NCBI GenBank assembly: GCA_021802115.1
Contig: JAKABA010000005.1
Location: 1-64,000, forward strand
Direction: 5' to 3'
Length of the DNA stretch: 64,000 nucleotides
DNA from: a bacterium
Lineage (GTDB): Bacteria > Chloroflexota > Dormibacteria > UBA8260 > Bog-877
Shown here: piece after piece, positions 53,454 to 61,789 of the stretch
Layout: each line of letters begins with the position of its first letter
How positions within the stretch are numbered: the first letter of the stretch is position 1
Position numbers and translations under genes: made by a program
The notes under the pieces: model-generated
Told to the model about the DNA's origin: nothing
Seen by the model: only the letters and a program-made list of their open reading frames with translations
Database searches by the model: none

Positions 53454-53939
53454 CTACGACACCACCGTGATCTGACCCAACATGCCCAGGCTCTCGTGGG
53501 GGATGCAGAAGTACTTGTAGGTTCCAGCTGCCGTGAGCTTGAGCGAGAAGCTGGCCCCGGGATTGAGGGCGTGATTCCAGCCAGTCGCCCCCGATGGCAA
53601 CGCCGCGTCGGCCGCGCTGGCGGCCAGACTTGCCTCATCGGTGGTGGTGTGGAAGACATTTCCAACATTCTTCCAGGTGACGGTTCCGCCGACTTTGAGG
53701 CAGACGCTGGCGGGCGCGAACTTCAATGAGTTGGTGGCGTCGACAGTCACCGCCGTCTGGGCGGTGGCCGCGGTGCAGCCCCCCGAGGCGCCCGAGCTGG
53801 AGGATGAACTGGTGCTGGTGGTGGTGGTCGCACTCTGGCCGGGGATCGGGCCGGTTCCGCAGGCGGCAACCAACACCGCCGTCGTGGCGGCGAGCACACC
53901 CAAAGCTAGGGAGTTGGCACGGGGAAACAAGCTGGTCAT
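53454..53939 (-). CDS. Cupredoxin-domain lipoprotein (plastocyanin-like, type 1 copper)
   Basis: The 161-residue exported protein has a signal peptide with lipobox LVAAC, a Ser/Thr-rich linker, and a cupredoxin domain. The copper ligands are all visible: His in GNVFHTTTDE, then Cys, His and Met in YFCIPHESLGMLG with the C-x2-H-x4-M spacing of plastocyanin. It is probably a membrane-anchored electron carrier or copper protein on the outer face. GGAGG precedes the ATG by four bases. Confidence 0.9.
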   Translation of the reverse strand: MTSLFPRANSLALGVLAATTAVLVAACGTGPIPGQSATTTTSTSSSSSSGASGGCTAATAQTAVTVDATNSLKFAPASVCLKVGGTVTWKNVGNVFHTTTDEASLAASAADAALPSGATGWNHALNPGASFSLKLTAAGTYKYFCIPHESLGMLGQITVVS

Positions 53940-54090
53940 CGGTCCTCCTTGCGGCTGTTCACCTGAGATGCTACCGCGCAGCCCCAGGTCCGGGTCGCGG
54001 CGCCAAGATGGCAGTTGATCACCGCGGCGTCTTGCCTGTCGCCAGGCTCCTGGGCCCAGCGGCTCGAGCCGACCGGGCCCGGCGACGCCC

Positions 54091-54651
54091 TCACCCAGCC
54101 GTGGCCAGTTCCATGGGCCGCAGCTGACCATCCTCTGGCTCTTCTGCGCCAGTTGGTCCCAAAGCCGCCGTGAGCCAGGCGAGGCGGGAATAGAAGCCAC
54201 GGGTATGGGGGGAGCGGCCGAGCCGGAGCCCGGTGAAGTCGTAGTGGTGCGTCCACTCGTGCAGCAGGGTGGAGGTGAAAGCCGCTGGCGCCAACACCTG
54301 GCTGCGGATGGCGGTCAGGTGATAGATGCGAATGGCGCAGCGCTCCGGCTCTGCGCCCGCCCGCGGGATGCGGCACCGGTAGTAGCCATAGGTCTTTTGA
54401 GCCAGCCGGCCCCGGCTGTCGGTGGCGTGGGTCTGCGCCCTCGGCGCCACCGTCAACCCGCAGGGGGGCAGGTGGAAGCCGTCATTGAGGGCTCCCAGAA
54501 GGGCCAGGCCGAGCCGTTCTCGCTCCACCCTGCCCTCGCTCCTTTGCAACCAGGCGACCAGGGCCGCGGCGGCAGCTGGTGGTGCTCCGGGAAGCTCCAC
54601 CTCGGCCTGACTCCTCGCGTAGTCGGCGGTGGAACAGGAGGAGCGGCGCAT
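54091..54651 (-). CDS. Putative zinc metalloprotein with HEWTHH motif (SprT-like)
   Basis: The 186-residue protein is not a family I can name with confidence. STLLHEWTHHYDFTGL near residue 130 is an HExxH zinc site, and the following RLGRSPHTRGFYSRL could supply a third His ligand, as in SprT/YgjD-type minimal metalloproteins. There is no signal peptide, so it is likely cytoplasmic. TAAACT (54668-54663, minus strand) lies 11 bases before the ATG with no Shine-Dalgarno. Confidence 0.6.
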   Translation of the reverse strand: MRRSSCSTADYARSQAEVELPGAPPAAAAALVAWLQRSEGRVERERLGLALLGALNDGFHLPPCGLTVAPRAQTHATDSRGRLAQKTYGYYRCRIPRAGAEPERCAIRIYHLTAIRSQVLAPAAFTSTLLHEWTHHYDFTGLRLGRSPHTRGFYSRLAWLTAALGPTGAEEPEDGQLRPMELATAG

Positions 54652-54662
54652 TCTGCTGCCAA

Positions 54663-54668
54663 AGTTTA
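54663..54668 (-). promoter_or_regulatory. -10-like TAAACT before the HEWTHH gene
   Basis: TAAACT on the minus strand is followed by 11 bases and ATG 54651. It is the same hexamer found before the GNAT and tadZ-like genes. No Shine-Dalgarno lies between. The call rests on the recurring pattern. Confidence 0.35.
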
Positions 54669-54779
54669 GATGCTCGGGTCAGACCTTCGGCCCGCGCGCG
54701 TCCGGAAACAGTCAGGCGCAGACGGTGTGGTCGCCCCACCCCTTCGCCAGCGCGCCCGTTTGGCGACATCAGCTGGCCC

Positions 54780-56177
54780 TCACCCATAGTTAAGGAGCCC
54801 GGCGAAGACGGACAATGGCTCGCCGGGATAGGATCGCACTCGCGGCAGCTCCCACAGGTTGTTCGAGCTCTCCAACCAGGGGAACCGGCCCAACCAGTTG
54901 TCCTCCAGACCGCCCACGTAGCCCAGGGAGCTCAGTTCCGAGAACAGTTCGCGCTCACCTGTCGCCACGGTCTGCGGCGATGGGTAAGGCCACAGCCCGC
55001 TGTAGGAGATGAACTGGATCGGTTGCCCCGTGATCTGCTCTAGGACCTTGGCGGTGTTGCCGGCCAGAGCTTGTATCGTGGCCGGGGACCGACCCCAGAG
55101 CACCGTGCCATCGTTATAGGTGTGGTCCTCGACCCACATGCCGGAGCTGGCGAGGTCCTTCAGCTCGGCCGCAGTCATGTAGTACTCCTGACCGTTCTTG
55201 ATCCCGATCAGGCCGCTGCACGGGAGGAACGTTGCCGTCAGACCATTCGCTTGAAGGACAGGCAGGGCGTACCGGTACTCGTTGGCGAAGCCGTCGTCAA
55301 AGGTGATCACAACTGGCTTCGGGGGCAGCGGGAGCCCGTAGTAGAGGTAGTCCGCCAGATCCACCAACGAGATGCTGGTGTAGTGCTGGCTGACCAGATA
55401 GCCTATCTCGGCAGCGAACTGGGCCGGCGGGACGGTCAAACCATAGTCGATTTGGTAGCTGTACTGGTTAGTGTAGTTGGCCCGGATCGGGTAGGGACCC
55501 ACCAGGTGGTACATCAGGATCGGCACCGCGGCCTGCCTTGATATCAAAGGGGTGGGCTGGATGATTGGGGCGTTCGGCGACATTGGGCCCTCGCCCACGA
55601 TCCGCATTGCCCCTGCCCCTCCATTCGAGCCTGGATGTGCTGTGCCCACCGCCGCAAGCGCCAGACTCAGTCCCTGGTAGTCGGCCACCACCCCGGGGGG
55701 CGACACCTTGCTCGGGTCACGGAACTGGACTCCTGCCCTGACGGAGTAGACGTTCGCCAGCGTGGACGCGGGTGTTTCCCTGCTGGTCCATGCCGCGCCC
55801 GGAACAGCCGCTCCCAGGGAGAAGGACGCGACCTGGGCAGAGCCGGTGAATTTGGCGGCCAGCATTGTGTTGCGAGCTGCCTCGGAGGGCCACTGGTGCT
55901 GAGCCACGGCGGCCAGTTGCGGCCACTGAGCTCCGAAATCACCATTCAGCATCTCCTTCATAAAGGAGGTTGCCAGGGCGGTTGCCTGGAGGGCAGCCGA
56001 CAGCGGAGCCCGGGACGCCGCGGGGTGGGGTGCCTTGGGTGAGGTGGCCTGGCGCCCGCAGCCGACCATGACCAGGGAGAGACTCACGGCTGCGCCGATA
56101 CTGAGGAGAGTTCGGGCTGGACGGCCGTGCACTGGCCGGTGACGGCCCAGGGCGCAGGTCCTGCGTGTCGATGCCAT
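54780..56177 (-). CDS. Polysaccharide deacetylase (NodB-fold) lipoprotein
   Basis: The 465-residue exported protein has a signal peptide with a lipobox-like LVMVGCG near residue 40, an N-terminal domain of unknown role (about 60-210), and a C-terminal NodB homology domain. The domain opens with VPILMYHLVGPYP and the catalytic PVVITFDDGFANEYRYALP. The expected H-x3-H metal motif appears as VEDHTYNDGT: the first His is present, but the second position is Asp. It may be a peptidoglycan or exopolysaccharide deacetylase, or a catalytically weakened relative. Confidence 0.8.
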   Translation of the reverse strand: MASTRRTCALGRHRPVHGRPARTLLSIGAAVSLSLVMVGCGRQATSPKAPHPAASRAPLSAALQATALATSFMKEMLNGDFGAQWPQLAAVAQHQWPSEAARNTMLAAKFTGSAQVASFSLGAAVPGAAWTSRETPASTLANVYSVRAGVQFRDPSKVSPPGVVADYQGLSLALAAVGTAHPGSNGGAGAMRIVGEGPMSPNAPIIQPTPLISRQAAVPILMYHLVGPYPIRANYTNQYSYQIDYGLTVPPAQFAAEIGYLVSQHYTSISLVDLADYLYYGLPLPPKPVVITFDDGFANEYRYALPVLQANGLTATFLPCSGLIGIKNGQEYYMTAAELKDLASSGMWVEDHTYNDGTVLWGRSPATIQALAGNTAKVLEQITGQPIQFISYSGLWPYPSPQTVATGERELFSELSSLGYVGGLEDNWLGRFPWLESSNNLWELPRVRSYPGEPLSVFAGLLNYG

Positions 56178-57178
56178 CCGAAGGCCTCCCCAGGGGCAAA
56201 AAGGAGCCGGCCACCATGCCAACCCGATTGTTCAACGTGGCGTCCGGCGGGTTCGGTTACGCGGCGAAGGCGCCCATCGCGCCAGCGCCACCGGAAGGGA
56301 ATGGTGGTTGGCGAGCCGGGGCTGTCGCTGACCAGCCATCTCGCGAGTGGATGCCCGATTCTCGGCCGTCGAGACTGGTGAGCTGTCCGAGCGTGACGGA
56401 GGCACCCTGGGACCAGCTTGACGCGCCCTGCTCTGGACCCTGCGCCGGTGGGCGGGAAGCAGGGAGACTCATCGGGTCATGGTCCCCCCGAACTCAATGG
56501 CAGCTTCGCCCGACCTCGCCCCAGCGGGTCGGCCCACGGGCCTCGCTCCAGGCCGGGGTGGTCATCGAGCCGTGACGATCCAGAGTCCTCGAGGGCCGGC
56601 CGCGGCCCAGTGTTCGGAACCCGATCGCCAGCTGAGCCCTGCCTTCCGCGGTGCGGCGCGGGCCCGGTGCCGGAGGCATGAGCGCTGCTGAGCGCAGCCC
56701 GGCGTCCCGCGACAGCCGTGCCGAGGGGCCCGGTCGACCCCTGGCACCGGCTCCGACTCCTGGACATTACGACCAGGCACCGGTCCCGCGGATGTTGTCT
56801 GGCTCCGCTCAAGCGTCGACGCCGGCTGGGGTGCCTCGCCCGCCCCGGCTGGTCCGCTCCGCGGGTGGCAGACTCCACAGACCCGGGAGCAGGGCGGTCA
56901 ACCGGGGCCGGCGGAGTTGACGTCGCGCATCCGGCGTGCGCCTGGTGCCAGAAGAGAGCCGCCACCTCACCTGAGTTGCCCGGGCCAGTGACCGTGCCAG
57001 GGCGGTGGCCGAGCGGGTGGGGATGGGGCGGCTCGGTCGCCGCCGGTGTCGGGCCCTTCAGCTCCGCCACCCTTTCCCCGCTTCCGATGCTCCGGGGTCA
57101 AGATGGCGGGGAAGTAGCACATCTCGCCGCCTTCCTGCTCGTGACCGTGGCTGGCGACCACTCCAGCCCGGTCCGTAG
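56178..57178. other. 1-kb stretch without a convincing gene
   Basis: Several overlapping open frames exist on both strands, but all have Arg/Pro/Gly/Ser-rich, low-information translations with no recognisable domain. Open frames arise easily by chance at this GC content. The promoter of the deacetylase gene should lie at the left end. I see no tRNA, repeat or clear hairpin-plus-T terminator. Confidence 0.5.
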
Positions 57179-58447
57179 TCAGATGGCTGTAGGACTGCCC
57201 AAGACGACCATCCTGGCCGCGGTACGGACCAGGTCGCCCCCCGTTTCCGGCTTGACTGGCATCAACCATCCAGTACCTGGCCCATGGCTTATCGGAGCCC
57301 ACGACACCTCGTAGCCGCCTCGGGCGAAATCCTCCTCGGCCGGCAGATACCCCACCCAGCCGCCCGTGTAGCCATTGAAGAAGGCGGGCTGGGTGGCGAA
57401 CTGCGCCTCGAAGCTGAGAGCGAGCTGCGTGAACGTCTCCATCGGCACGCCAACGAGGACTCCGGAGCCAACTCCCAGTCCCTGAACCTCGATTGGGACG
57501 GTGATCCGCAGCTCGCCCGCCGCTCTGCGGTCCTCAACTAGGCGAAGCCACGGGGCTGGGTCAACTCCCCACCTGTCGTTCGCCTCCTTAGCCAGTTCCC
57601 TAGCCTGTCGGTCATCGGGCAGATCCTGCAGCTCGAGCCGGAACCCAGTCCTGGCTACCAAGACTGGGAGGTCGGCAAGCGGCGCATCGCGGCTGATGAG
57701 CGAACGCACCTCGGAACCAACGGTTGAGGCCATATGAGCGAGGTCATCTTCAGTTCCTCGCCACCGAGGATTGACATCGCCGGCTGAGCCGTTCACCACC
57801 AAAACCGGGCAGCCGACCTCGGGCGCGACGGATCGCCGGACAGCACCCGGCCAATCGGCCGAGATAAGCAGGTTGCCGGACTTGAGGACGTTGGCGTGCG
57901 CGCTGTAGCGAACCACGACCGCAATCAGGTCGCCGGCGGCCGAAGCCACTCGCAGCACCCCCACCCTGGGATCAACCGGACCGCCGGCACGCGTTCCCAT
58001 GAACGCCTGTTCTTGAGTCCCGATGGGGCGCCGGTTCACGCTGGCCTCGGTCTTACCCACAGTCCAGCCTGCCACCGCCGGGCACATGCGGTCCAGCGCC
58101 TCTTTCGCCGCTGTGCCAGCCCTGTCACAGAGCAGATCCAGATACGGTTGATCGGCCCGAGGTCCTGAGTGGGTGTGGGAGTAGCACACCATCGCGCCTC
58201 TCAAGCCGGAGCCACAGGCAGTGGCTACGGCCCCACGCACGGCGGCAGTCTGGGGCACCGAAAGTCCGACGTTGTCGACGGTCACAAGAACACCGCGTCG
58301 GAGGCCATCGTCGAGGACCAGGGCAGCCACCTCCAGGCGGTCTAGGACTCCAACGGAGACCTTCTCGCGGTGATAGCCCTCCAGAGGGTAGCCCACCTCG
58401 GGGGTGATATCGGCAACTGCCGCGCCTGCTTGCAGAATCTGCGCCAC
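57179..58447 (-). CDS. Neutral/alkaline ceramidase-like protein (N-terminal domain only)
   Basis: The 422-residue protein resembles the N-terminal catalytic domain of neutral/alkaline non-lysosomal ceramidases (PF04734). Signatures are GAAVADITPEVGYPLEGY at the start, VCYSHTHSGP near 90 with zinc-binding histidines, and VVNGSAGDVNPRW near 215. It lacks the C-terminal immunoglobulin-like domain of true ceramidases and has no clear signal peptide. The real substrate may be another amide. GTG 58447 is chosen because the conserved region starts immediately after it, and TTG 58516 is also possible. Confidence 0.75.
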   Translation of the reverse strand: MAQILQAGAAVADITPEVGYPLEGYHREKVSVGVLDRLEVAALVLDDGLRRGVLVTVDNVGLSVPQTAAVRGAVATACGSGLRGAMVCYSHTHSGPRADQPYLDLLCDRAGTAAKEALDRMCPAVAGWTVGKTEASVNRRPIGTQEQAFMGTRAGGPVDPRVGVLRVASAAGDLIAVVVRYSAHANVLKSGNLLISADWPGAVRRSVAPEVGCPVLVVNGSAGDVNPRWRGTEDDLAHMASTVGSEVRSLISRDAPLADLPVLVARTGFRLELQDLPDDRQARELAKEANDRWGVDPAPWLRLVEDRRAAGELRITVPIEVQGLGVGSGVLVGVPMETFTQLALSFEAQFATQPAFFNGYTGGWVGYLPAEEDFARGGYEVSWAPISHGPGTGWLMPVKPETGGDLVRTAARMVVLGSPTAI

Positions 58448-58776
58448 CTCCCAGCACCGTAGAGTTCTCGGCCAGCGTAGCGGATGACCGATTTCGTGGT
58501 ACGGGGCTGGCCACAACCGTAGGCACCGATACCGCTGCGAGCTTTTGTGGCGTCGGCCCTGCCTCGCCTCGTGATGGCGCGCACGGAGTGCGGTGAGTCA
58601 GCGGCGGACAGCTAGCTAACTAGGTCAGGGCCCGCCCCAGTCGCTTGCGCTCTTTGGCCCACTGCGCCAGAATGGCCCCATGACCGAATGGGGTCGCGTG
58701 CGCCTGATGTCGGCAAGTCACCGGCCAGGTGCCAAAGTGGGGACCACGGCGACGAAGGGATCACGGTAGTCGGCCA
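58448..58776. other. 329-base gap, no gene seen
   Basis: This stretch lies between the divergent ceramidase-like gene and a small membrane-protein gene, so it should hold both promoters. I could not pick a convincing -35/-10 pair, repeat or RNA structure in it. Confidence 0.4.
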
Positions 58777-59016
58777 ATGAGCGATCCGAACGCGCGCAAG
58801 GTACCGACACTGCCCTTCATGGTCTCCATTGGGCTCATCATGCCCTTGGCGATGTGGGCGGCCGCGATTTTGTTGGACAAGTTTGTCTTCGGGGCACGAC
58901 TGTGGATCTTGGGACTTGTGGTAGGTTCGCCCATCGGGTGGGGGGCTGGGCTGGGTGCTCTGCGCCTCTGGGCGGGAAGGCTTCCCCCAACCGTGTGGAG
59001 CGAGTCGGCTCGTTAG
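58777..59016 (+). CDS. Small two-helix membrane protein, unknown function
   Basis: This 79-residue frame starts at ATG 58777 and encodes two hydrophobic helices, LPFMVSIGLIMPLAMWAAAI and WILGLVVGSPIGWGAGLGAL, joined by a short DKFVFGARL loop. This two-helix pattern suggests a real small membrane protein. I do not recognise the family. It is flanked by non-coding DNA on both sides. Confidence 0.5.
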   Translation: MSDPNARKVPTLPFMVSIGLIMPLAMWAAAILLDKFVFGARLWILGLVVGSPIGWGAGLGALRLWAGRLPPTVWSESAR

Positions 59017-59310
59017 GCCCGGGCCTCTCCGCCCGCCTGCGTGTCGAGCCATCCGCAGTCGCTGACGCCGAAGGGTGGACCAGTCTGGTCCGTTAGTCGG
59101 TCGGACTGGGTCCAGGGTGGTGTCGGCGCTCTCAACCACCAGCCTGCCGAAAGCACCACTCCCTCCCAGGCCGCTCCACCAGATCGGAGGCGAGCGGGTG
59201 GAGGCCAGGGTGAATGGCGCGGCGGGTTGCCGTCACGGTTGCCGTCAAGCGCATTGCGGTGGCGTCCGATCCGCTCGGCATCAGGGCTCCAATCGAGATC
59301 AAATTGGCAG

Positions 59311-59393
59311 TACCGGGGATGGGAGTCGAACCCATACGCTCTTGCGAGCTGCGGTTTTTAAGACCGCTGCGGCTACCATTACGCCACCCCGGC
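59311..59393 (-). tRNA. tRNA-Leu (anticodon TAA)
   Basis: The minus strand folds as an 83-nt class II tRNA. Acceptor GCCGGGG pairs with CCCCGGT. The anticodon stem GCGGT/ACCGC closes CTTAAAA, giving anticodon TAA (codons UUA/UUG). The long variable arm has GCTC-GCAA-GAGC, and the T-arm is ATGGGTTCGACTCCCAT. CCA is not encoded right after the discriminator A, unlike the other leucine tRNA in the window. Confidence 0.95.
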
Positions 59394-59485
59394 GCGACTA
59401 CGATTCTGCTGCTGCCCCACCGCAGGTTAACGCTCTTTGGTCGGCCTGAGGGGGTGCCCGGACGGTATGTGGAGGAGTGGGCGAG

Positions 59486-60643
59486 GTGGCCGAGCGCTTG
59501 GGCCCGAATGTGCTCAGCTGGGCGAGTGACTTGGACCTGGCCACGCGTGACCAGGCGCTGGCGCTCTCGCGCTCACCCGCGGTTGTCGGCCACGTCGCGC
59601 TCATGCCAGATGCCCATCTTGGCGTAGGTGCCACCATCGGGACTGTGCTGCCAACCAGCACCGCCATCATTCCGGCGGCCGTCGGGGTGGACATCGGCTG
59701 CGGCATGGCGGCCTGTGAGACCGACCTGGTGCGTTCCGACCTGCCGGAAACCTTGGCTCCTTTGCTCCGGGAGTGGCGGCAAACGATCCCATCCGGGGTG
59801 GGCGAGGGGCATGATGACCCGCAGCCGGGCTTCACAGCCTGGCTGCGGGCCCAGGCCGACATTGGCTTGGACGCCGGCCAGCTGCGACGCGCGGCCGTCC
59901 AATTCGGAACTCTCGGGAGCGGCAACCACTTCGTCGAGGTAGCGGTCGACGAGCGTGATCGGGTCTGGATTTTGCTCCACTCTGGGTCCAGAGGAATCGG
60001 CAATCAGCTGGCCCAGGCAGCAATCCGAGAGGCAAAGCTGCTGGCCAAGCGCTGGCTGATCCCTCTTGAGGACCCGAATCTCGCCTACCTGGTGCAGGGC
60101 GATTCCGCCTTCGACGCCTACCTGGCTGCGCTGCGCTGGTCCCAGGCCTATGCCGCCGCCAACCGGGTGCAGATCCAAGCCCAGGCAGTCTCATCCCTGC
60201 TGCGGATCGTCGGCAAGGGGCAGGTCACCGACACCATCAACTGCCACTACAACTACACCGAGCGCGAGCATCACTTGGGCCGCGACCTCTGGATAACTCG
60301 CAAGGGGGCGATTCGGGCCCGGGTGGGAGATCGAGGGATCATCCCAGGATCGATGGGAACGGCCAGCTACATAGTCGAGGGATTGGGCAACGCCGCCAGC
60401 TATGAGTCCTGCTCCCATGGGGCCGGGCGACGCCTGTCCCGGACTCAAGCCCGCAAGGAGATTCCTCCAGACTCCTTGCGTCAAATGATGCGGGGGAGGG
60501 AGTGGTTGGAGGAGGAGGCAGACCACCTGGTTGACGAGGCGCCGGCGGCCTACAAGGACATCGACCAGGTGATGGCGGATGAGGCCGACCTGGTGAAGGT
60601 GGTGCACAAGCTGGGTCAGGTGCTCAACTACAAGGGCCTGTGA
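59486..60643 (+). CDS. rtcB: RNA-splicing ligase RtcB
   Basis: The 385-residue GTP-dependent ligase joins 2',3'-cyclic-phosphate or 3'-phosphate RNA ends to 5'-OH ends in RNA repair or tRNA splicing. Metal and nucleotide residues are seen in GVDIGCGMAA, TLGSGNHFVEV, ILLHSGSRGIG and NCHYNYTEREHH. The guanylated histidine is in SCSHGAGRRLSRTQA near residue 310. GTG 59486 is chosen, with GGAGG ten bases upstream. No archease gene is adjacent. Sulfur-relay genes follow 180 bases downstream. Confidence 0.94.
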   Translation: MAERLGPNVLSWASDLDLATRDQALALSRSPAVVGHVALMPDAHLGVGATIGTVLPTSTAIIPAAVGVDIGCGMAACETDLVRSDLPETLAPLLREWRQTIPSGVGEGHDDPQPGFTAWLRAQADIGLDAGQLRRAAVQFGTLGSGNHFVEVAVDERDRVWILLHSGSRGIGNQLAQAAIREAKLLAKRWLIPLEDPNLAYLVQGDSAFDAYLAALRWSQAYAAANRVQIQAQAVSSLLRIVGKGQVTDTINCHYNYTEREHHLGRDLWITRKGAIRARVGDRGIIPGSMGTASYIVEGLGNAASYESCSHGAGRRLSRTQARKEIPPDSLRQMMRGREWLEEEADHLVDEAPAAYKDIDQVMADEADLVKVVHKLGQVLNYKGL

Positions 60644-60822
60644 GTCGGTTGGCCGAGCGGCTCTCCCGGAAGACTCGGCCGTGCAGAGTCCGGACCGCGC
60701 CCGGTGCCGCGCCAGCCCAGATCGTCCTTCCGGCGGGCGGGGCGAGAGCTACCTGTGCCTGCCTGAGCTTGAGAAGATGACCGTGTCGGAGTCGTCCCGG
60801 GCTGAGGGAGGAGGTTGCCGCA

Positions 60823-61113
60823 GTGGTCTTCCTGTTCGTGCTGACCGCCGGGCCTCGCACCGAAGCGGTGGAGACGGTGGCCGAGCTGGCCGCCGGCGCC
60901 CGCGCCCTGGGACACAGCGTCGAGGTGTTCATGGCCGGGGACGGCGTCGCCCACGCGGGGGCACTGGCCGGCCGGATGCCGGTCACACTTTGTGAGGCAG
61001 ACCTGCGCTGGCGGCAGACTCAGCCACCGGAGATTCCGGGGGTGAGGCGGGGCAGCTTGGTGGATCTGGCCAGACTGTGCCGCGACGCTGACCGGGTCAT
61101 GGTCTTCTCGTGA
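60823..61113 (+). CDS. DsrE/TusD-like sulfur-transfer protein
   Basis: This 96-residue protein has the DsrE fold pattern: an N-terminal strand VFLFVLTAGPRTE, a helix with GARALGHSVEVFMAGDGV, and a C-terminal DADRVMVFS strand. A cysteine in PVTLCEADLRWRQ sits where DsrE/TusD carries the persulfide-forming Cys. GTG 60823 has AGGGAGGAGG eight bases upstream. It overlaps the next gene as GTGA and starts a row of DsrE-, DsrF- and DsrH-like genes, the same order as dsrEFH and tusDCB. Confidence 0.7.
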   Translation: MVFLFVLTAGPRTEAVETVAELAAGARALGHSVEVFMAGDGVAHAGALAGRMPVTLCEADLRWRQTQPPEIPGVRRGSLVDLARLCRDADRVMVFS

Positions 61114-61475
61114 GTTCTGGGTCGGACGAGGTGGTGGTCCTGGCCCGCGGCGGTCTCGCCGACGAGGCAGCCCTGCTAGCCCTTCGAGTGGCCCTGGCAA
61201 TTCCGCTGGGCGGGTCGCCGGTCAGACTGCTCCTGGCCGGTTCAGCTTGCTTGCTGGGCCTGGCCGACGCTCCGTCGATCGGCACCCGAGGTTCCCAAGT
61301 GGATCGTGAAATGGATGCGCTGCTCAACGATGAGGAGGCACCGGTCGCCGTGGAGCGCGAGTCGTTGATCGAGCTGGGATGCTTGGATCGCCCACTCCGG
61401 AGGGGGGTGAGCTTGGTTCCCAGAGCTGAGGTGGAGGATGCCTGTGGTAGAGCCCGGCACTGCCTGGTCATCTGA
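61110..61475 (+). CDS. DsrF/TusC-like protein
   Basis: The 121-residue protein shows the TusC-like layout: DEAALLALRVALAIPLGGSP, VRLLLAGSACLLGLADAP, then NDEEAPVAVERESLIELGC and a final strand ARHCLVI. TusC/DsrF usually has no essential cysteine and plays a structural role in the heterohexamer. It overlaps the genes on both sides. The assignment rests on fold pattern and gene order rather than strong sequence motifs. Confidence 0.6.
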   Translation: MSSGSDEVVVLARGGLADEAALLALRVALAIPLGGSPVRLLLAGSACLLGLADAPSIGTRGSQVDREMDALLNDEEAPVAVERESLIELGCLDRPLRRGVSLVPRAEVEDACGRARHCLVI

Positions 61476-61785
61476 GCCCTTGGGCCGGGCGCCCGAGCTC
61501 CACCTGGTCACGCGTTTGGCTGACTCGCGCGCGTGGTCGATGTGCGCCCGCCGCCAGGCGGCCGGGGCCCGGGTCCGGGTGGTGCTTCTCCACGACGCTG
61601 TGCTCGAGACCGAGTCGGGGATTCGCCGCCAACTTGGCCTTCCAGACTCCGCACCGGTGCCGCTGACCGTGCTCGCCTGCGCCCGGGATGCCGTCGGCCG
61701 GGGGGTGGGGGAGCGATGGGCACTGGTCGACTATCGAGAAATCATCAGACTCAGCTCCGAGTCCCAGCCACTGATCTGCTGGTGA
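61444..61785 (+). CDS. DsrH/TusB-like protein
   Basis: The 113-residue protein begins its conserved part at ELHLVTRLADSRAW, continues with RVRVVLLHDAVLE and LTVLACARDAVGRGVGE, and ends in SESQPLICW. A terminal Trp after a short beta strand is typical of TusB/DsrH. GTG 61444 is chosen because GGAGG is six bases upstream. ATG 61438 is directly on that site. It overlaps the DsrF-like gene by 32 bases and is followed after four bases by the E1-like gene. Confidence 0.6.
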   Translation: MVEPGTAWSSEPLGRAPELHLVTRLADSRAWSMCARRQAAGARVRVVLLHDAVLETESGIRRQLGLPDSAPVPLTVLACARDAVGRGVGERWALVDYREIIRLSSESQPLICW

Positions 61786-61789
61786 CCAA

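Noticed and set aside
56477..57070. 197-codon minus-strand frame in the 1-kb gap
   Set aside because: It is Pro/Arg/Ser/Gly-rich, has no domain, and competes with an equally long plus-strand frame. It is probably chance.
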